From: Wuchereria bancrofti
Lineage: Eukaryota > Nematoda > Chromadorea > Rhabditida > Onchocercidae
NCBI GenBank assembly: GCA_005281725.1
Contig: SSBO01000002.1
Coordinates: forward strand, 1,040,845-1,104,844
DNA length: 64,000 bases
Direction: 5' to 3'
This document shows, one piece after another, positions 1 through 10,651 of the stretch. How positions within the stretch are numbered: position 1 is the first letter of the stretch; each line of letters begins with the position of its first letter. A model generated the notes under the pieces. The model had not been told where the DNA came from. It made no database searches and was given only the letters and a program-made list of their open reading frames with translations. Made by a program: the position numbers and the translations under genes.

Positions 1-206
1 TATTTCGGTACTCATTTTTAATTATTTATAATTTACTGCATGCTTTTCCTGTTTGCTCACCCTGTCTGCTTTTTTGTACGTTTACTAATTGCATGCTTTT
101 TTCTATGTTTGCTAATTGCATGCTTTGTTTGCTAACCTATTAGTGTTGGCTAATATTTTGTATTGTTATTATTTGATAACAATTGATATTACTTTTAGTT
201 ACGAAC

Positions 207-272
207 CTTTTTCTCTTATTTAGTTGTTTTCCAATATTTTTGGATTTTGTTTTTGCATGCAGATCTGTTTTA
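207..272. repeat. 66-bp direct repeat, second copy at 1301-1366
   Basis: The two copies are 1,094 bp apart and differ only at 240 versus 1334 (T versus C). Both carry TTTTTGCATGCAGATCTG. Such high identity within an otherwise eroded field suggests a relatively recent duplication or local gene conversion. Confidence 0.85.
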
Positions 273-2045
273 ATTTTTGCACGAATTTTTTGTTTACTTC
301 ATTTACTTCTTATATTGAGCAATATTTAGTATTATTTTTGTACTGTGTTATATTTTCATATTCTATTAAATGCATGTTTTTTATTGATGGTTGTTACACA
401 TCATATGTAGTTTTTATATTTTTTAAATATATTTTTTAATATTTTTTATATTTTTTAATACATTTTTATACATAATCATTTATATTTCAAAAACTTTTTC
501 ATATTATTTTTTATTTTTTTAATATATTTTATACATATTTTTCGTATTTTCTTAATTTTTTAAAAATTTTTTTAATATCTTTTTTCTATTTTTGTTAATT
601 TATATGTATTCGTATCAGTTTTCTCTTGTTTATCTGATTGTTTGTTTTTTTGTTTTTGCATGTATTTTTAATTAACTTTTTGCATGTTTTTTTTTCTGTT
701 CACTTCACTTACTTTTGGTGTTGGGACAATATTTTATATTACTTATAGTTTAGATCATTCTTTGTCTTTTATATCTGTCTTCATTTTTAATTATTTATAA
801 TTTACTGCATGCTTTTCCAATCTTTGCTTACTCTGTCTGCTATTGTTGCATGCTTTTTTGTATGTTTACTAATTGCATGCCTTTTGTATGTTTACTAATT
901 GCATGCCTTTTTGTTTATTTTGCTTATTATTGTTATTGGCTAATATTTTTTTAATACTCGTGTTTCGAATTTCTTTCGTTACCTTTGTTTCTTACATGTA
1001 TTTTTGGTTATTCCCCCTAAATGCATGCTTTTTATTAATTGCTTATGATGCATTTTTTCTTATTTCGTTGTTTTCATTATTTCTTGATTTTATTTTTGCC
1101 TGCATTTTTGATTTACTTTTTGCATGATTTTTTTTGTTTCGTTCACTTACTTTTTGTACTAAACAATATTTTTATGTTTTATTAAATGCATGTTTTCTTT
1201 TTTTGCATGTCGTTTTGTTGTTTCACTAATTGCATATACATTTTTTTTATATCACTTGTATCATTTTCATTAATTTGTATGTATTTATATCAATTTTCCT
1301 CTTTTTCTCTTATTTAGTTGTTTTCCAATATTTCTGGATTTTGTTTTTGCATGCAGATCTGTTTTACAAATTTTTTTGTTTCTTTCATTTCTGCATGCAT
1401 TTTTGGTTACTTATAATTACTGCATGCTTTTTGTATACTTTGCTCTATCTGTCCACTGTTTACTAATTGCACGCTTTTTTGTTTACCTATTACTATTATT
1501 GACTAATATTTTACATCACACACAATTTTGAATCTTGTTACTTTTGTTTCTATGTGCATTTTCACTTTTTCCTATTATGTGTATGTTTTCTTTTATAGTT
1601 ATTACTCGTTGTTATTGGATAATAATTTATATTAATAACAGTTTCGAGTCTCTTTTTGTTATTTAGTTATTTTCAAAGTTTTTTAAAATTTGTTTTTGTA
1701 TGTATTTTTTTCTTTTTTATTATCTTGTTTGCACGTCTTTTGTTAACTTTGCTCCTTCCATCAACACTAATTTATACTGGTAATGCGTGCTTTTTTTTTT
1801 CACTTTTATTAACTGTGTTCTTTTATTGTTGGTTTAAGTTATTATCGCTATTTGATAATATTTTAAATTACTTGTAGTTTTGAATCTTTTTTTATTATCT
1901 TGTTCTTGCATGCCTTTATGCTAATTTTAATTAGTGCACGTTTTTTTTTCTACTGCTTCTGTTACTGTACGCATGTTTTTTCTATTATTAACTACACGGT
2001 TTGATTGTGTTTGTTACGTGGTCATTTACGTTATTCCTAATTCAC

Positions 2046-2161
2046 TGCATGCTTTTTTCTTGCTTTATTTTCTGCATGCTCTTTTGTTAATTGCATTTAC
2101 TGCATGCTTTTTTCTTGCTTTATTTTCTGCATGCTCTTTTGTTAATTGCATTTACTGCATG
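2046..2161. repeat. 55-bp tandem duplication (two copies plus 6 bp)
   Basis: 2046-2100 and 2101-2155 are identical 55-bp units. Each has two TGCATGC motifs, and the first six bases of a third unit follow. This is the freshest tandem event in the T-rich field and shows that the motif expands by short tandem duplication. Confidence 0.9.
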
Positions 2162-2399
2162 TTTTTTGCTGATTTAACTTAATAATGTATAATCTCATTG
2201 TAATTTGTATTGAGTTCACAAAATGTTTTTCGCTGACATACTGCATGTCATTTTGCTATCTCATTTATGAAATAGTCATATTATTTGCTTGCACTTCCAT
2301 GCACGCTGTTTGGTTTTATTTTCTGCTCATTGCATGCTTCTTGCTAGTTTTTCCGTTTTTCGTAATTTTTTCATATTTTGTCTTTACTTGTTGATACCA

Positions 2400-3590
2400 T
2401 TTCATTTGCAGGCCAAAATTTTCAAGCAAAAAAAGAAAGGTAAACATTTTTAAACATTCTATACATGAAATTTCATTTTTATAGCTCTTTAAATTGCAAA
2501 TTGTTTTGACTACGAAATCAGATGTAAGCTAATTTTAGATTTTCCAATCCTTACATTTAATTTAAGAAAATTTTCTTCCTGTTTCATTCTATCGTTCACT
2601 TGTTTTATTATTCTTACTTCTTCAAACTTGTCATGAATAACTGTGAAGAAAAGTAATATTTTAGGTATCTGCTAATCAACATGTTTGAAGAGCTGGTCGA
2701 AATGCTTCCAGAAAATGAAAAATGGTAATTAGTTGCTGAACAATTTTCTTCAAAGCTCCGTTTGTAGCTTTGAATCATCGCAATGAACTGACAAACTGAA
2801 AAAACGTGTCGCTAAATTTCCGCGTGATTCGTTATGTACTCAAAAGGTATTCATTGTATTCATTTCTTTGGCAGCATGACAACAACCATATAAAAAAATT
2901 TTGTTTATGGATTCATATTCTTTTTATTATTATCTATAATTAAGTGATTATGGGAGAATACGAAATATATTTGTTTAGCCATTTGTACTTTCTTTCTTCA
3001 CTTTTTTTGACGACACTGTCAATCATTCTGAGTGTAGTTTCCCACACTAGACGAATAGACTGTTACTTTCAATGATTCGTCTCGTTTTATCTGTTCATTT
3101 GTTGTTTTTGAAAATTTAAGGTTGTTTGGGTCACAGATATAATTGAGATCTTGGTGATTACTGATGGAATCTGTTACGTGATCGATTCAGGATTCAAATA
3201 AGAATTATTTTGATGCATGCAGTGATGAGAGCGTTTCAAAGAAACTATTAGGTTTTCCAATTTTCAATGCTTGATTTTTCATAAAAATTAGCTGGCTTTC
3301 TTATTTGTGCCACTTAAAAATTTTTCATAAAGAAAAATATTTTAAGTTTTTGCTAATCAGTATGCTAAAAGAGCCGATCGAACTGATCCGTAAAATGTTT
3401 CCATTTGTATATAGCTTAGGTTTACAAAATTGAATTTATTGGTCAGCTTATTCCAGATGCAATCAAATTTTTTGTTTTGTTTTAAGTAAAAAATTTGAAG
3501 AACTGTCTTTTTTTTTCAGGATTTGATAAAACTGGAGAGCAATTCATAAGTTTGAATTAAAAAAAAATGCAAGGTGGAGCATTATGAAAA
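2400..3590. other. Stretch without a recognisable gene
   Basis: Ordinary AT-rich DNA lying between the T-rich field and the retroelement fossil. One TGCATGC lies near 3212. I see no long frame, splice-consistent exon or RNA gene. It may be the eroded 5' part (LTR, gag or reverse transcriptase) of the BEL/Pao element that follows, but I see no residual similarity that proves this. Confidence 0.4.
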
Positions 3591-4990
3591 TAATGTCGAA
3601 GTTTTTAGATCCAAAGAACTTGGGCAATGTTGTGCTGATGTTGAAAAACTTGTGTGTCTACAATTTGGTTCATATTAACAATCTGGATCCACATCTGCAC
3701 TGTTTATTGTGCTGGACTAATTACATGCACCTGGATCGGTAGAAGAAATAAGAATGGCCAAATTCACATATCGATATATTTTAAGCGAAAATAATCCTAT
3801 TGACATAGCTTACAATAGGATTTTCTCCTGAACTTTCAAAATTTGAACCATGGTGGAAAGGACAACATGATTAGTAGAAGAAGAATTAAGATGGCCAATC
3901 TATAATAGAGATTGCAAAAAGTATGAAATTGAAAAAGAAGGCCAAAAGATTGTAGCGCAGTTTACCATCGACAAAACTTTCAAATTAATCGATGCACAAA
4001 GATTCAGCAAGTGGTTAGAGATGATAATAGCTATTGCATGAGTTTTGAATTTTATAAATTTCAAAAGAAGAAAAATTATAAAAAAAATTATCGAAACCTA
4101 TTCAACAAAGGATCGTCTGAGTGAAGACGATTATAAATTGGCCTAATTGTGTGTCACAATTAGACAAACCCAATCGGATAGAATAACGGAAGACGTAATT
4201 GAGTTAAATTTATACTATGAATTTATACCATGAAGAGGCACTATGGAAGTCTAGAAGTCATCTGGAGAACTCAAAGAAAAATCCATACGACTTCAAGCTT
4301 AAGGGAAAAGCTCTGGATACCAAAGGAAGAGCAGAAATTAAAAGAGTCTTGAATATTAAATCTTGAAGTCTTGAATACTGAAAACCATTTACTATCCACT
4401 ATGTTTAATTATCCGGCAGCTCGATCAAGAATATTTGCACGAGTGGGTCGAGATTATCCGGATCTTGTTTCCGTAAAAACAGAGGAAGGTGTAACGAAAA
4501 TATGGATCGCCTAATTCAACCGTTTCAGTACTAAAACGCATTTAGAGTTGGCAGACAATTTATCTGCAGAAAGTTCCTTAAATGTCTTTAGAAGATCTGT
4601 TGCACGAGATAGTTGTTCAGAATTAATTCTAGCGCTAGTCAATTTCAATTAGTCTTCTAAACTATATGGAAAAAAAAAACGTAGTTGACTGAGTTCCTAA
4701 CTAAAAATGGGATGAGATGAAGAAATATAATTTCGAAATTCCTTGAATTTATGAGCGTATAATCGATCTAACAAAAAAGCTATTGAGAATGGTGATAGGC
4801 TGAAAATTACTTAACAAAGGTAAGAAATCCTTTAATAGAGTCACCATTTGGGAAGCTAATGAATCGACTTATAATATATTTATTATATTCTCTGGAGATT
4901 AAACGGTAAGAAGAAATTGAAGACTAAACAGTAATGTCAGAGGATACAGTAAACAACAATCCATCATAAGGTGACGAAAAGAAGTGCTAC
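3590..4990 (+). mobile_element. BEL/Pao retrotransposon fossil: RNase H to integrase part of pol
   Basis: Translating across frameshifts gives an ordered series of BEL/Pao pol landmarks. They are: a DNPADIATRG-like block (read as NNPIDIAYNR, about 3790-3820); the WWKG motif (3848-3861) followed by EELRWPIYN (about 3880); a segment like the integrase zinc-binding leader with LWKSRSHLENS (about 4240-4280); an integrase-core block GRDYPDLVSVKTEEG (about 4445-4490); KIWIA, then HLELADNLSAES and NVFRRSVAR (about 4498-4610); and YERIIDLTKK near 4751-4785. Stops and frameshifts break every block, so the copy is dead. No LTRs, primer-binding site or target duplication are visible. A retrovirus-like alternative is less likely because the block order and wording are typical of Pao elements. 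Confidence 0.8.
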
Positions 4991-5880
4991 GAACTTGCAA
5001 TGAATTTCAACAGAGACAACACATCAGAGATTTTGCGATAAAAACTTTATTATTAATAACGATGTCAACTGAAGTAGCAACGACAAAAAAGTATGAATGG
5101 ATCGCCAGTATATCATTTAACATTCTTGAAAGGTGGAATTGCGAAGAAATCTTTGATCAAAATACCACATCAATCAAGGTTAACAGGTTAACGTATATAC
5201 TCGGACTTACATACTGATATCGGTCATAAAATACAACACCTGAGATAATCATTAATCAGTATTTTTGATCAAATAATTATTTCCAGAACGACTTTGCAAT
5301 TCTGTTGAAAGTTCTAGATAATCAAAAGGAAATAAATGAAATTTCATTAAATCAAATTTCTCCGAACAAATGGATAACAAATGTGCGATATTCCTATGAA
5401 TTGCTAAGTGTAAATTATGAAGTTTATATTGATTCATGGAGAAATGTTTCTGTTCAATGGAAAAAACCTAGTTTCAAACTTTGATAATATAAACAGTTCA
5501 AAAGGGAAAATGTATGACAAGGAATAACATCGACGGATGCAATTAATATATACATTATATCGAAAAATTGGAAGCAGAAAATATGGAAGTCATCGCATTT
5601 TAAATGAGTTACAAACATTATTTGTGCTTAATGATGTAAACAAAACAATCAGAACAATGAATTATGGATTCATCATTCCATACTAGATGAAAGACGATAT
5701 TATAATCAACATGGATAATGAAAATAATACGGATCTGACTATGAAACTTAAGAGAAAAATTAGAAAAGCAATTGCTTATAATGGAAACTGCTCCAAACAA
5801 AAATTTGATCTAGAAAATGTAAAATTTCAAGGTGTTTTCGATGTTTACAATTATCAAAAATACATGATAACAACTTAATA
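4984..5880 (+). pseudogene. ORF remnants downstream of the BEL/Pao integrase, unidentified
   Basis: After the integrase remnant come short open stretches in the same orientation (4984-5217 and 5687-5878), with readable peptide in other frames between about 5280 and 5480, for example WITNVRYSYELLSVNYEVYI. Codon-like texture continues through stops and frame changes, as in the pol fossil. The place, 3' of integrase, is where some BEL/Pao elements carry a third frame, but I recognise no family. It could also be the C-terminal integrase tail plus unrelated DNA. Confidence 0.35.
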
Positions 5881-7148
5881 TAGCATGTAAAAAAAGCTAT
5901 CAAAATCGAAATAATTATTTATTAAAGCGTTATCTATCATTTAACGGTCCGACTTTAGCTGCAAGACTGCTATTATAAAAGGATGATATAATAGCGAAAA
6001 GACTTGGAAGAAACAACTATAAATATGAAAAAGTCAATACAGAATTTATCGAATTCACCAAACAAAGAATAACATAAGTTTGAAATTGAAAAAATTGAAG
6101 CAAAAATGGAAATACTAGCCTATAACCAAGAAATCAATCTAATGTCAAACCAACACAGAAGCAAACTTCTTTGGCCAAAAATCAACGAATTCAATTTGGC
6201 CACTGAATTAATGCAAGAAAAAATGACAAGTCTAACTATACATTAAAAATCAATTGCTCTTAGCTTATAATATCAATTTTATTGATTATTGGCATGAAAT
6301 TCAAATTCATCCAATTCATTCTCTGCATAAATCGTAGAAAAATTTAACGAATCAAAAAAAAAAAAAACATTACTTTTCCCAGAAATTTAATCAAAAGTTA
6401 TCTAACAGTATTGTAATATACAGATGACTGAAATTGATTTATGTGAAAATATTTTCAATTTACATGTTTTGATTTTTGTAATGTTTACTAAATCAAATCC
6501 TTATAATTTACTTCTGATCTGATATTTGTTTCTTAAATCACTCTACCTTCCGTTTATAATAAATTAACTTTGTTAATCTATAATGATCTTTTGAAATCCA
6601 AATGATTATACGATCACTAAAAAGAATCCTTCTCGAGTAAAAAATAAAACATAATTACGAACATTTTTAAGAAAGATGTTTTCTCCTCTCCTAATACAAT
6701 CTCATTCATACATCACTTGCAGTACTTTTTCTTTTTTAACTTCTTAATCGCAATAGTACAGAAAAAAGGAATTTAACACCTATTTAATACAAAAGAATAG
6801 TAAGTAATAAGCATTCAATCAAGTTGTACATACTATGACATAAAAAAAGGATTTATTGGACGTAAAACTTAACAGTTTAATGGTTCAATAAAAGTAGTTT
6901 AGTATAAAACATATTTAACAATTGAAGTGTATTTCGATAGTTGTACTACTGTTTTTTTTTCATACACACAGTAATTTCGATATTTTGAAGAGCTTTTAGA
7001 CTTTTTATTAATTTTGTATTTTATTTTATTTTTTACTTTATTAATTTTATTAATGAAAAAAAATACCTTTATTAATTTTTTACTATTTTGAAACTTCTTT
7101 ACTATCAAAAAATAAACGACATTGCTAGTGTGAAGAGATATAGCAGCT
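5880..7148. other. AT-rich spacer with weak coding-like texture to about 6240
   Basis: Until about 6240 the plus strand still reads as broken coding sequence (for example KLLWPKINEFNLATELM near 6170-6215), probably the tail of the same dead element. From 6250 to 7148 I see only AT-rich DNA with poly-A and poly-T runs and no supportable gene. Confidence 0.4.
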
Positions 7149-8056
7149 TTAATTCTTCCTATATAGATCCCATAAAAGAATTTTTAATAACTGTACATCT
7201 TTAATTAACACATTCCAAACTTCTTCCCCATGATGCATTTCTTCTTGTGTAACTTCTTCAAAAGAAAAAACCAACGACGAATGGAATGAATGCAAATAAT
7301 TCTACTGCAACAATTGATTGAGAAAAAAAGAACAAACCCTTCAACTATTTCAGATCATTTGTAATTTAGATCGCAAAAGGAAAATTCAAAGTGAAAAGTG
7401 AAATAAGAAATTAAATCCAATAAGTCCACTTCCTATATACATATAGTTCGCTACGCTCGATTTTACGTCTACCAGTCATCCGGTGACCATATCACGTAAT
7501 CTCATAACTTTTATTACTTTCATCCAAAATTTCGATAAAATGATGCATATCACGTTCATTTCTGCAAATTAAGAATATAATAAAGCAATTAAATAGCAAA
7601 GTAATCATTCGTTGTACTCGGAGTGTTCCAAGTTTAACTGTTTTCATAGCACTTCACATATGTCCCATATGAAAATTTAAAAAGCAATTTTGGAATAATT
7701 TCGTTAGCAATATTCCTATATGAATTTTCAAACATAATTTTGCAAGCACAAATTTTGGTAAATATTTCGAATCTTAAAATTGCTAAAGAACAATATTCAA
7801 TTAAAAAAAAAGAAAGAAAATCACTTTGAAAAAAGTCGACACTGGGACGAAACGTCTTCCATAAATAATGAATTTGTATAAATTACAAAATTATTCCATA
7901 TTGTATCCGTTTCACCGATAAAAAGTTGCCAATTACCAAAATCTACTTCTCTAAATTTCCCGATTTTACGAAGAATAATGCGCAAATAGGACGAAGTAAT
8001 ACTGAGTACTTTAGAGAAGTGACAAGTATAAAGACACTGATATAATTTCAACCCTT
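7149..8056 (-). pseudogene. Candidate terminal exons of an unidentified minus-strand gene, possibly decayed
   Basis: Three minus-strand stretches look coding. 7825-8056 opens after an ATTTCAG acceptor and ends at a GTGATT donor; it includes FREVDFGNWQLFIGE. 7492-7561 follows in phase after TTTGCAG, reads KNERDMHHFIEILDESNKSY and soon meets a stop. 7149-7301, after a GCAGTAG acceptor, reads 50 codons including FEEVTQEEMHHGEEVWN and then a stop. The last two share an E..MHH..E pattern and may be diverged copies of one exon. Near 8130-8215 the frame DLFEHFIDMSFQCHLSN resembles the end of 7825-8056 (SLFMEDVSSQCRLFS). No ATG exon was found. I do not recognise the family; a tandemly duplicated, decaying gene end is my best reading. 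Confidence 0.3.
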
Positions 8057-8059
8057 CTG

Positions 8060-8843
8060 AAATCTTGAAATTTGATNTTCCAAAAACATTATTTAAAATT
8101 ATTCTTTGTTAACAAACAATGCAAATACGCTCAGCTACAGAAAGTGACTATTAGATAAATGACACTGGAATGACATGTCTATAAAATGTTCAAACAAGTC
8201 AGTCTTTAATTCTATGGATTTAATACAATTTTATTTGTAAATATTATAATTCGATTTTTCTGACATCAAATGCTTGTTGTTTCATACTTTTTTACGAAGT
8301 TTTTGAATGCTCTGTACGTCTTTATTAGTCTGCTGTCAATCGCTTTGTCATTTGAAGGAATCCGAAGGAATGATACCTCCTAGATGGGTAATTACTGGTA
8401 TTTCCAATAGTATCGGCAAATAGACCGAAAGTATTAATACAGTAACTAAAGAAAGGGATTGTATATAGTATATAAAGGATCTTATTGTTAATAAAGAAGC
8501 AAGAAGTGAGGGCGCTAACAAAGGAGCCAACCTAACAAGCAACACAAAAATGGGAAGGGAGCAACCACATAATAAAAGAGCAAATTAACGATGTGGATTT
8601 GATCTCAACAAAGAGGCGCTCTCAGCGGTATAAGCAGAACAATTTCTTATTATGGATATTACATCGGGTCGACGGGTTGAGGGACGTGGTGTTAGGACAC
8701 ACTTAGGTCGCGTTAGAGGGAAACGGTTATGAGGGCGAGTAATAGGGATTCGCTCTTAGGACACCAATAGGACGACGCATTCATAGGACATTTTAACTGA
8801 TAGACGGATAATCTTTCGTTACTAAAGGCGACAAACGATAAAA
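8060..8843. other. Unassigned stretch, richer in G+C from about 8560
   Basis: No gene is supported. From about 8560 to 8840 the composition shifts toward G+C, with repeated AGGAC words (near 8694, 8757, 8770 and 8786), unlike the surrounding AT-rich DNA. This suggests inserted material. A minus-strand frame at about 8285-8365 (AIDSRLIKTYRAFKNFVKK) looks coding-like but has no consistent splice partner. Confidence 0.35.
8077..8077. other. Ambiguous base (N)
   Basis: The only undetermined base in the window. It lies just outside the candidate exon acceptor at 8057-8058 and does not affect a called frame. Confidence 1.
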
Positions 8844-9059
8844 GGTTTAATTACCCAAGTTTGAGATTAAACGACGTGAATTCGACGAAGAGAAATTCAA
8901 TCAGGAAAAATACAACTGCAAGAACAATATTCTTGCAATAAATGACGACGTACAAGCAGCGATCAAACCAACGACAGTTACGACACTCAACGACAATCCA
9001 AGGATTAAGAAGAAAGTAGGAAACAATTAAATAAACAGATAATCGTCCCTTAAAAAAAA
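8844..9059 (+). pseudogene. SL1-tagged processed retrocopy of a short trans-spliced mRNA
   Basis: 8844-8865 matches the canonical 22-nt nematode spliced leader SL1 at every base (starts GGTTTAATTACC, ends TTTGAG). An SL RNA gene would continue with a GT donor, but here the next bases are ATTAAACG. An open frame runs directly from 8866 to a TAA at 9028-9030 (54 codons, for example REFDEEKFNQEKYN and DDVQAAIKPTTVTTL). AATAAA overlaps the stop at 9030-9035, and an A8 run follows at 9052-9059. Leader, frame, poly(A) signal and A-run in that order are what reverse transcription of a mature trans-spliced mRNA would leave. The first codon is ATT; a decayed ATG placed directly after SL1 would fit. 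I see no clear target-site duplication. The parent gene is not recognised. Confidence 0.75.
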
Positions 9060-10612
9060 GGGGGAAATTATATTTTTTTCCAACAGTTATAGTAAAGTAA
9101 TATTTATGATTTCGGTTTATCTGAACAAAGACTGTGTAACCGGCACCATTTGTTTTCAAACTACCTTATTCACGTAGACGAATTTTACTAAGCGTAGCAA
9201 CATCGTTGTCAAGCCGTGATAATTTGTGGGCAACTAGAGCAGAATAATGCCCGTGACATCCATTACCTGCAGTGCTAAACATGGTTCATTGCAAAGGTCA
9301 ATTTGAACACATCTTTAGAGGCACGTGCATTGCTCATTGACCACGATTAGCCAACTGGGGCCATTTTTGTCGCGAATTTCGAATATTGCGAATCTCAAAC
9401 TAAACTAAAATAATAATACAATTTCATGCAAAATTGATTGTCTAAATTATGCTTAGTGTTGTGATAAATAAAATTATAAATTATTCAACCAATTTCTCAC
9501 TCCTCATTGTGTCGCGAAACTCGAAATAATCTCACGAACCTCCAAACTTATCAAATAAAATTGTATTAATCCATAATACTAAAATTTGTTTTAATCGAAC
9601 ATTAGAAATGTAAAACTGTTTCAAATTATCATCTAAGCAACCATTATTTCAATACTCACCTTCCCATTGTACTTGAGCTTATCTGCTTGTCTAGGCATTC
9701 TGAACTGATAACAAAGAGTATGTGCACTGTTTAACATGTTAAAAACTACTCCTTTGTCCCAAATCAAATTTGCTTGCAATGTCGAAATATTGTAAAGGTC
9801 TTCTAAACCGATAGTCTCATCCTTTGGGAAGCTACAATATTAAAACCCATTTCTTACTATATAAAGAGTGAAGATCATCTGATAGCTCTTTAATTACTGT
9901 AATCATGTGCTTGTTACAAGTCAGTGCCCACTATATAAGGATTTAAACCTTTTGTCTCCATCAGTTTCTCAGTTTTCCTTTGTCAGTAAGCTACAGTTCG
10001 GCTGCTCTTCCTTACTCACAGTTCATTTAATTCCATTAAATTCCTCATCAATCCTTCCATTTTCTTCATCTCATCCGTAAATACACTATCAGTATTGTTG
10101 CTATAGATTAATACCTATATATTCTCGTTGTTAGCAAATAAAATCGTTACAACAGATCTATCATTCAACACATTCATCTACACCAACTACAATAACAAGG
10201 CCTTTAAGCATGCGAAAGTTCAGTTTGACTCTAAGCCACAAGTTATATTCAGACTGAACCCCAAAATTCACAATACACTGAGCCATTTCCTCATGCATTT
10301 TTTGTTTATCTTTATCGAACTAATTTCCCGTCTTTTTTCCTGTTCATTACCAATCTTAGTGGTTAAAATATCCGGAACATGCCATCTTTTAGCCAATCTT
10401 ATCAGATATTCTTTAACTTAGTATTTTTGTTCACATACCAATTCCTGTATTGAATAGAAACTATCAAATATTATAAATCTTTACTCCACGACTTCTTCGA
10501 CCTTAACAATTACTTCTTGCTCTATTTATTAATAAAATTTTATTCGAAATATTTCGGTGTTACTTCACACTACCACTACACGCAGTAAAGCGATTCCCTC
10601 CAGAATTAATGA
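9060..10612. other. Unassigned stretch with two TATA-like motifs
   Basis: No gene is supported. A G-run follows the retrocopy tail. Near 9165-9285 a minus-strand 39-codon frame (starts MFSTAGNGCHGHYS) lies in richer-G+C DNA but has no family match that I know. TATATAAAG at 9858-9866 and TATATAAGG near 9932-9940 on the plus strand, followed by a pyrimidine-rich leader, could be an LTR-type promoter relic. The frame at 10128-10421 has no ATG start and I do not call it. Confidence 0.35.
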
Positions 10613-10651
10613 CTTAAAAATCGATTTTCCTTAGGAAAATCAATTTTTAAG
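10613..10651. repeat. 39-nt near-perfect palindrome
   Basis: Arms 10613-10631 and 10633-10651 are inverted copies with one mismatch, separated by a single base (10632). The arms read CTTAAAAATCGATTTTCCT and AGGAAAATCAATTTTTAAG. This would form a cruciform or a tight RNA hairpin. It may be fused ends of a small inverted-repeat transposon or a transcription-end structure. Confidence 0.9.

Larger units (their letters stand above)
1..2400. repeat. T-rich repeat field with about 26 TGCATG hexamers
   Basis: The plus strand is strongly T-rich and is built from variants of a motif like TGCATGCTTTTTTG separated by TTTACTAAT, TTATTTAG and similar fillers. I counted roughly 26 TGCATG hexamers, where well under one is expected in AT-rich DNA of this length. 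Blocks recur at a distance: 12-49 equals 781-818, and 207-272 matches 1301-1366 with one mismatch. This points to a decayed tandem or segmental repeat. The open frames here are Phe/Leu-rich low-complexity translations with no coding signature, so I call no gene. The right edge, near 2400, is gradual. Confidence 0.75.

Noticed and set aside
224..2394. Several ORFs of 70-84 codons in the left T-rich field
   Set aside because: They are Phe/Leu/Cys-rich translations of T-runs and TGCATG repeats with no splice signals, codon bias or family motif.
7470..7500. 5S rRNA fragment (GACCATATCACGT resembles the 5S start)
   Set aside because: Only about 13 bases match and nothing after them resembles 5S rRNA.
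8844..8865. SL RNA gene
   Set aside because: A real SL1 RNA gene has a GT donor right after the leader and a structured body with an Sm site. Here ATTAAACG follows and an mRNA-like tail is present.
8851..9159. 102-codon minus-strand ORF
   Set aside because: It runs antisense across the SL1 retrocopy, including the leader and poly(A) tract; it is a shadow.
10128..10421. 97-codon plus-strand ORF
   Set aside because: It starts at TTG rather than ATG, has no acceptor upstream or recognisable domain, and lies among repeat relics.
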